A stretch of 61,777 nucleotides of DNA from Streptomyces bungoensis (GTDB taxonomy: Bacteria; Actinomycetota; Actinomycetes; Streptomycetales; Streptomycetaceae), in assembly GCF_001514215.1 (NCBI RefSeq), contig NZ_KQ948879.1, positions 1 through 61,777 on the forward strand. The letters are read 5' to 3'. Positions 61,350 to 61,777 of this stretch are shown piece after piece; the first letter of the stretch is position 1, and every line of letters begins with the position of its first letter. The translations under genes and the position numbers were made by a program. The notes beneath the pieces were generated by a model that made no database searches, was not told the DNA's origin, and saw only the letters and a program-made list of their open reading frames with translations.

Positions 61350-61422
61350 GCCTGCATTCTTACCAAACGGCACTGACAGACGGGACCGGACGCCGGTGCC
61401 CGCCCGAGATCGGCCCGGCCAC

Positions 61423-61473
61423 GGAGCGCCCCACGAGACGCCTTCGCCTTCGGCCGCTCGGCCATACCGCTCC
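61423..61473 (-). other. tRNA-Ser-like hairpin segment
   Basis: Minus strand: GGAGCG pairs with CGCTCC, and inside it GCC-GAGCGGCCGAA-GGC (61446-61462) reproduces the D-arm of bacterial tRNA-Ser, including its loop. No T-arm or anticodon arm follows, so it is not a functional tRNA. It lies directly downstream of the tRNA-like unit. Confidence 0.5.
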
Positions 61474-61482
61474 CGTCACGGG

Positions 61483-61557
61483 ACCGGCAGCAGGATTCGA
61501 ACCTGCGAGGGATTCACCCAGAAGTATCCGCGGCCCGCGCACCGGGCGGGCGCCGGT
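61483..61557 (-). ncRNA. tRNA-like element with intact acceptor and T-arm
   Basis: A 75-nt minus-strand unit. The ends pair as a 7-bp acceptor stem (ACCGGCG with TGCCGGT, extendable by one G:C). Immediately inside is a perfect T-arm, GCAGG-TTCGAAT-CCTGC. A D-arm-like hairpin (CCCGC/GCGGG) follows the 5' strand. The anticodon region is aberrant: GGATACTTCTGGGTGAATCC gives a 4-bp stem with a 12-nt loop, so no anticodon can be assigned. It is either a decayed tRNA or a tRNA-mimic RNA. Confidence 0.55.
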
Positions 61558-61570
61558 CTCCCGAGATCAG

Positions 61571-61660
61571 GTCGGCAGCGGTGTCGCGTTCTGGATTCAC
61601 CGCACGCACGCAGCGCGCTCCACCGAAGTAACCGCCGCCGGCGCACCGGGAGATCATCAG
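61571..61660 (-). repeat. Degenerate second copy of the tRNA-like unit
   Basis: Tandem with the element above. The 26 bases at 61625-61650 match 61521-61546 at 23 positions. Shared blocks CGGCAG, GGATTCACC and GAGATCA recur in the same order at offsets of 83-88 bp. The T-arm is lost here, so this copy has decayed or diverged. Confidence 0.6.
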
Positions 61661-61717
61661 CCTGTGGTGCGGCCGCGCGCACGGCGAGCGCTTTTCGCGC
61701 CCGGCGGCCGGGAAACG

Positions 61718-61756
61718 CCGGGGCCCGGCCTCCCCCGAGGGGAGACCGGGCCCCGG
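61718..61756 (-). terminator. Terminator of the gene beyond the right edge
   Basis: CCGGGGCCCGGTCTCCCC pairs with GGGGAGGCCGGGCCCCGG around CTCG (one mismatch). The last three bases of the window read TAG on the minus strand and could be the stop codon of that gene; metK is the usual neighbour of priA here, but that cannot be checked. The element separates that gene from the tRNA-like units. Confidence 0.8.
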
Positions 61757-61777
61757 TCCGGAGCCGAGCCGGGCCTA

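Noticed and set aside
61483..61557. A functional tRNA or selenocysteine tRNA gene on the minus strand
   Set aside because: Acceptor and T-arm fit (even 8+5 pairs), but no 7-nt anticodon loop can be drawn and the D-arm is irregular. Reported as tRNA-like instead.
1..61777. CRISPR arrays, insertion sequences, prophage genes, integrase/attachment sites
   Set aside because: No regularly spaced repeats, transposase, integrase or phage structural proteins were found. The only direct repeats are those in the ROK gene and the tRNA-like units.

Overview
The window is chromosomal DNA of a Streptomyces (or very close relative). GC content is very high with strong third-position bias. Translationally coupled ATGA/GTGA overlaps are frequent. 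Several actinobacterial markers are present: RbpA with a SigR-type promoter, polyprenol-phosphate-mannose synthase, the CBS-containing GuaB1, and a PriA without a Walker A motif. About 57 protein genes can be supported. I see no insertion sequence, prophage, CRISPR array or canonical tRNA gene.

Layout. 1-5.3 kb: a 5-oxoproline (pyroglutamate) set, with a divergent GntR/FCD regulator, an MFS carrier, a DUF1445 protein and pxpA-pxpB-pxpC, arranged around a perfect 19-bp palindrome. 5.2-10.8 kb: a GDSL hydrolase and two GT4 glycosyltransferases in one coupled operon, then HEAT-repeat and ankyrin-repeat proteins. 11-17.4 kb: a small membrane protein with an FtsK-like protein whose ATPase motifs are degenerate, a divergent MocR/YczE pair, a glycerophosphodiester phosphodiesterase and an Atg22-like transporter. 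17.5-19.6 kb: rbpA, fxsA, ppm1. 20-30 kb: a YtcJ-like amidohydrolase, an Lrp regulator, acyl-CoA dehydrogenase with TetR, a Tat-exported C39-like peptidase, an APC transporter and several conserved proteins of unknown function. 30.3-36.4 kb: a small kinase, a candidate sRNA, an EccA/CbxX-like AAA ATPase, two CNNM/CorC-type CBS membrane proteins and a PH-domain protein. 36.4-41 kb: one minus-strand operon ribE-ribM-ribAB-ribH-hisE-hisG headed by an FMN riboswitch. 41.2-47 kb: a ROK regulator carrying an internal repeat insertion, its divergent MFS gene, a thioesterase, a uracil/xanthine permease and a DUF5995 protein. 47-52 kb: a lysine 2-monooxygenase pathway (permease, Lrp regulator, davA, davB). 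52-61.4 kb: guaB1, a SorC regulator, rpe, rsmB, fmt, a conserved HTH protein and priA. 61.4-61.8 kb: a gene-free stretch holding tandem tRNA-like units, then a terminator for a gene beyond the window.

How the genes fit together. The pxp genes would import or scavenge 5-oxoproline and open it to glutamate. The lysine cluster would take up lysine, oxidise it to 5-aminovaleramide and hydrolyse that to 5-aminovalerate. The later steps are not in the window. The rib operon makes riboflavin and also imports it (RibM) under FMN control, and is co-transcribed with two histidine genes that consume PRPP-derived intermediates.

Most unusual signals: (1) the tandem degenerate tRNA-like units next to priA; (2) arrays of a CGTTGCG motif with matching spacing in both control regions of the lysine cluster; (3) an 84-bp repeat that expands the middle of a ROK protein; (4) a promoter-plus-terminator small-RNA candidate upstream of the AAA ATPase; (5) an FtsK-like protein lacking the Walker A lysine, paired with a 64-residue membrane protein.
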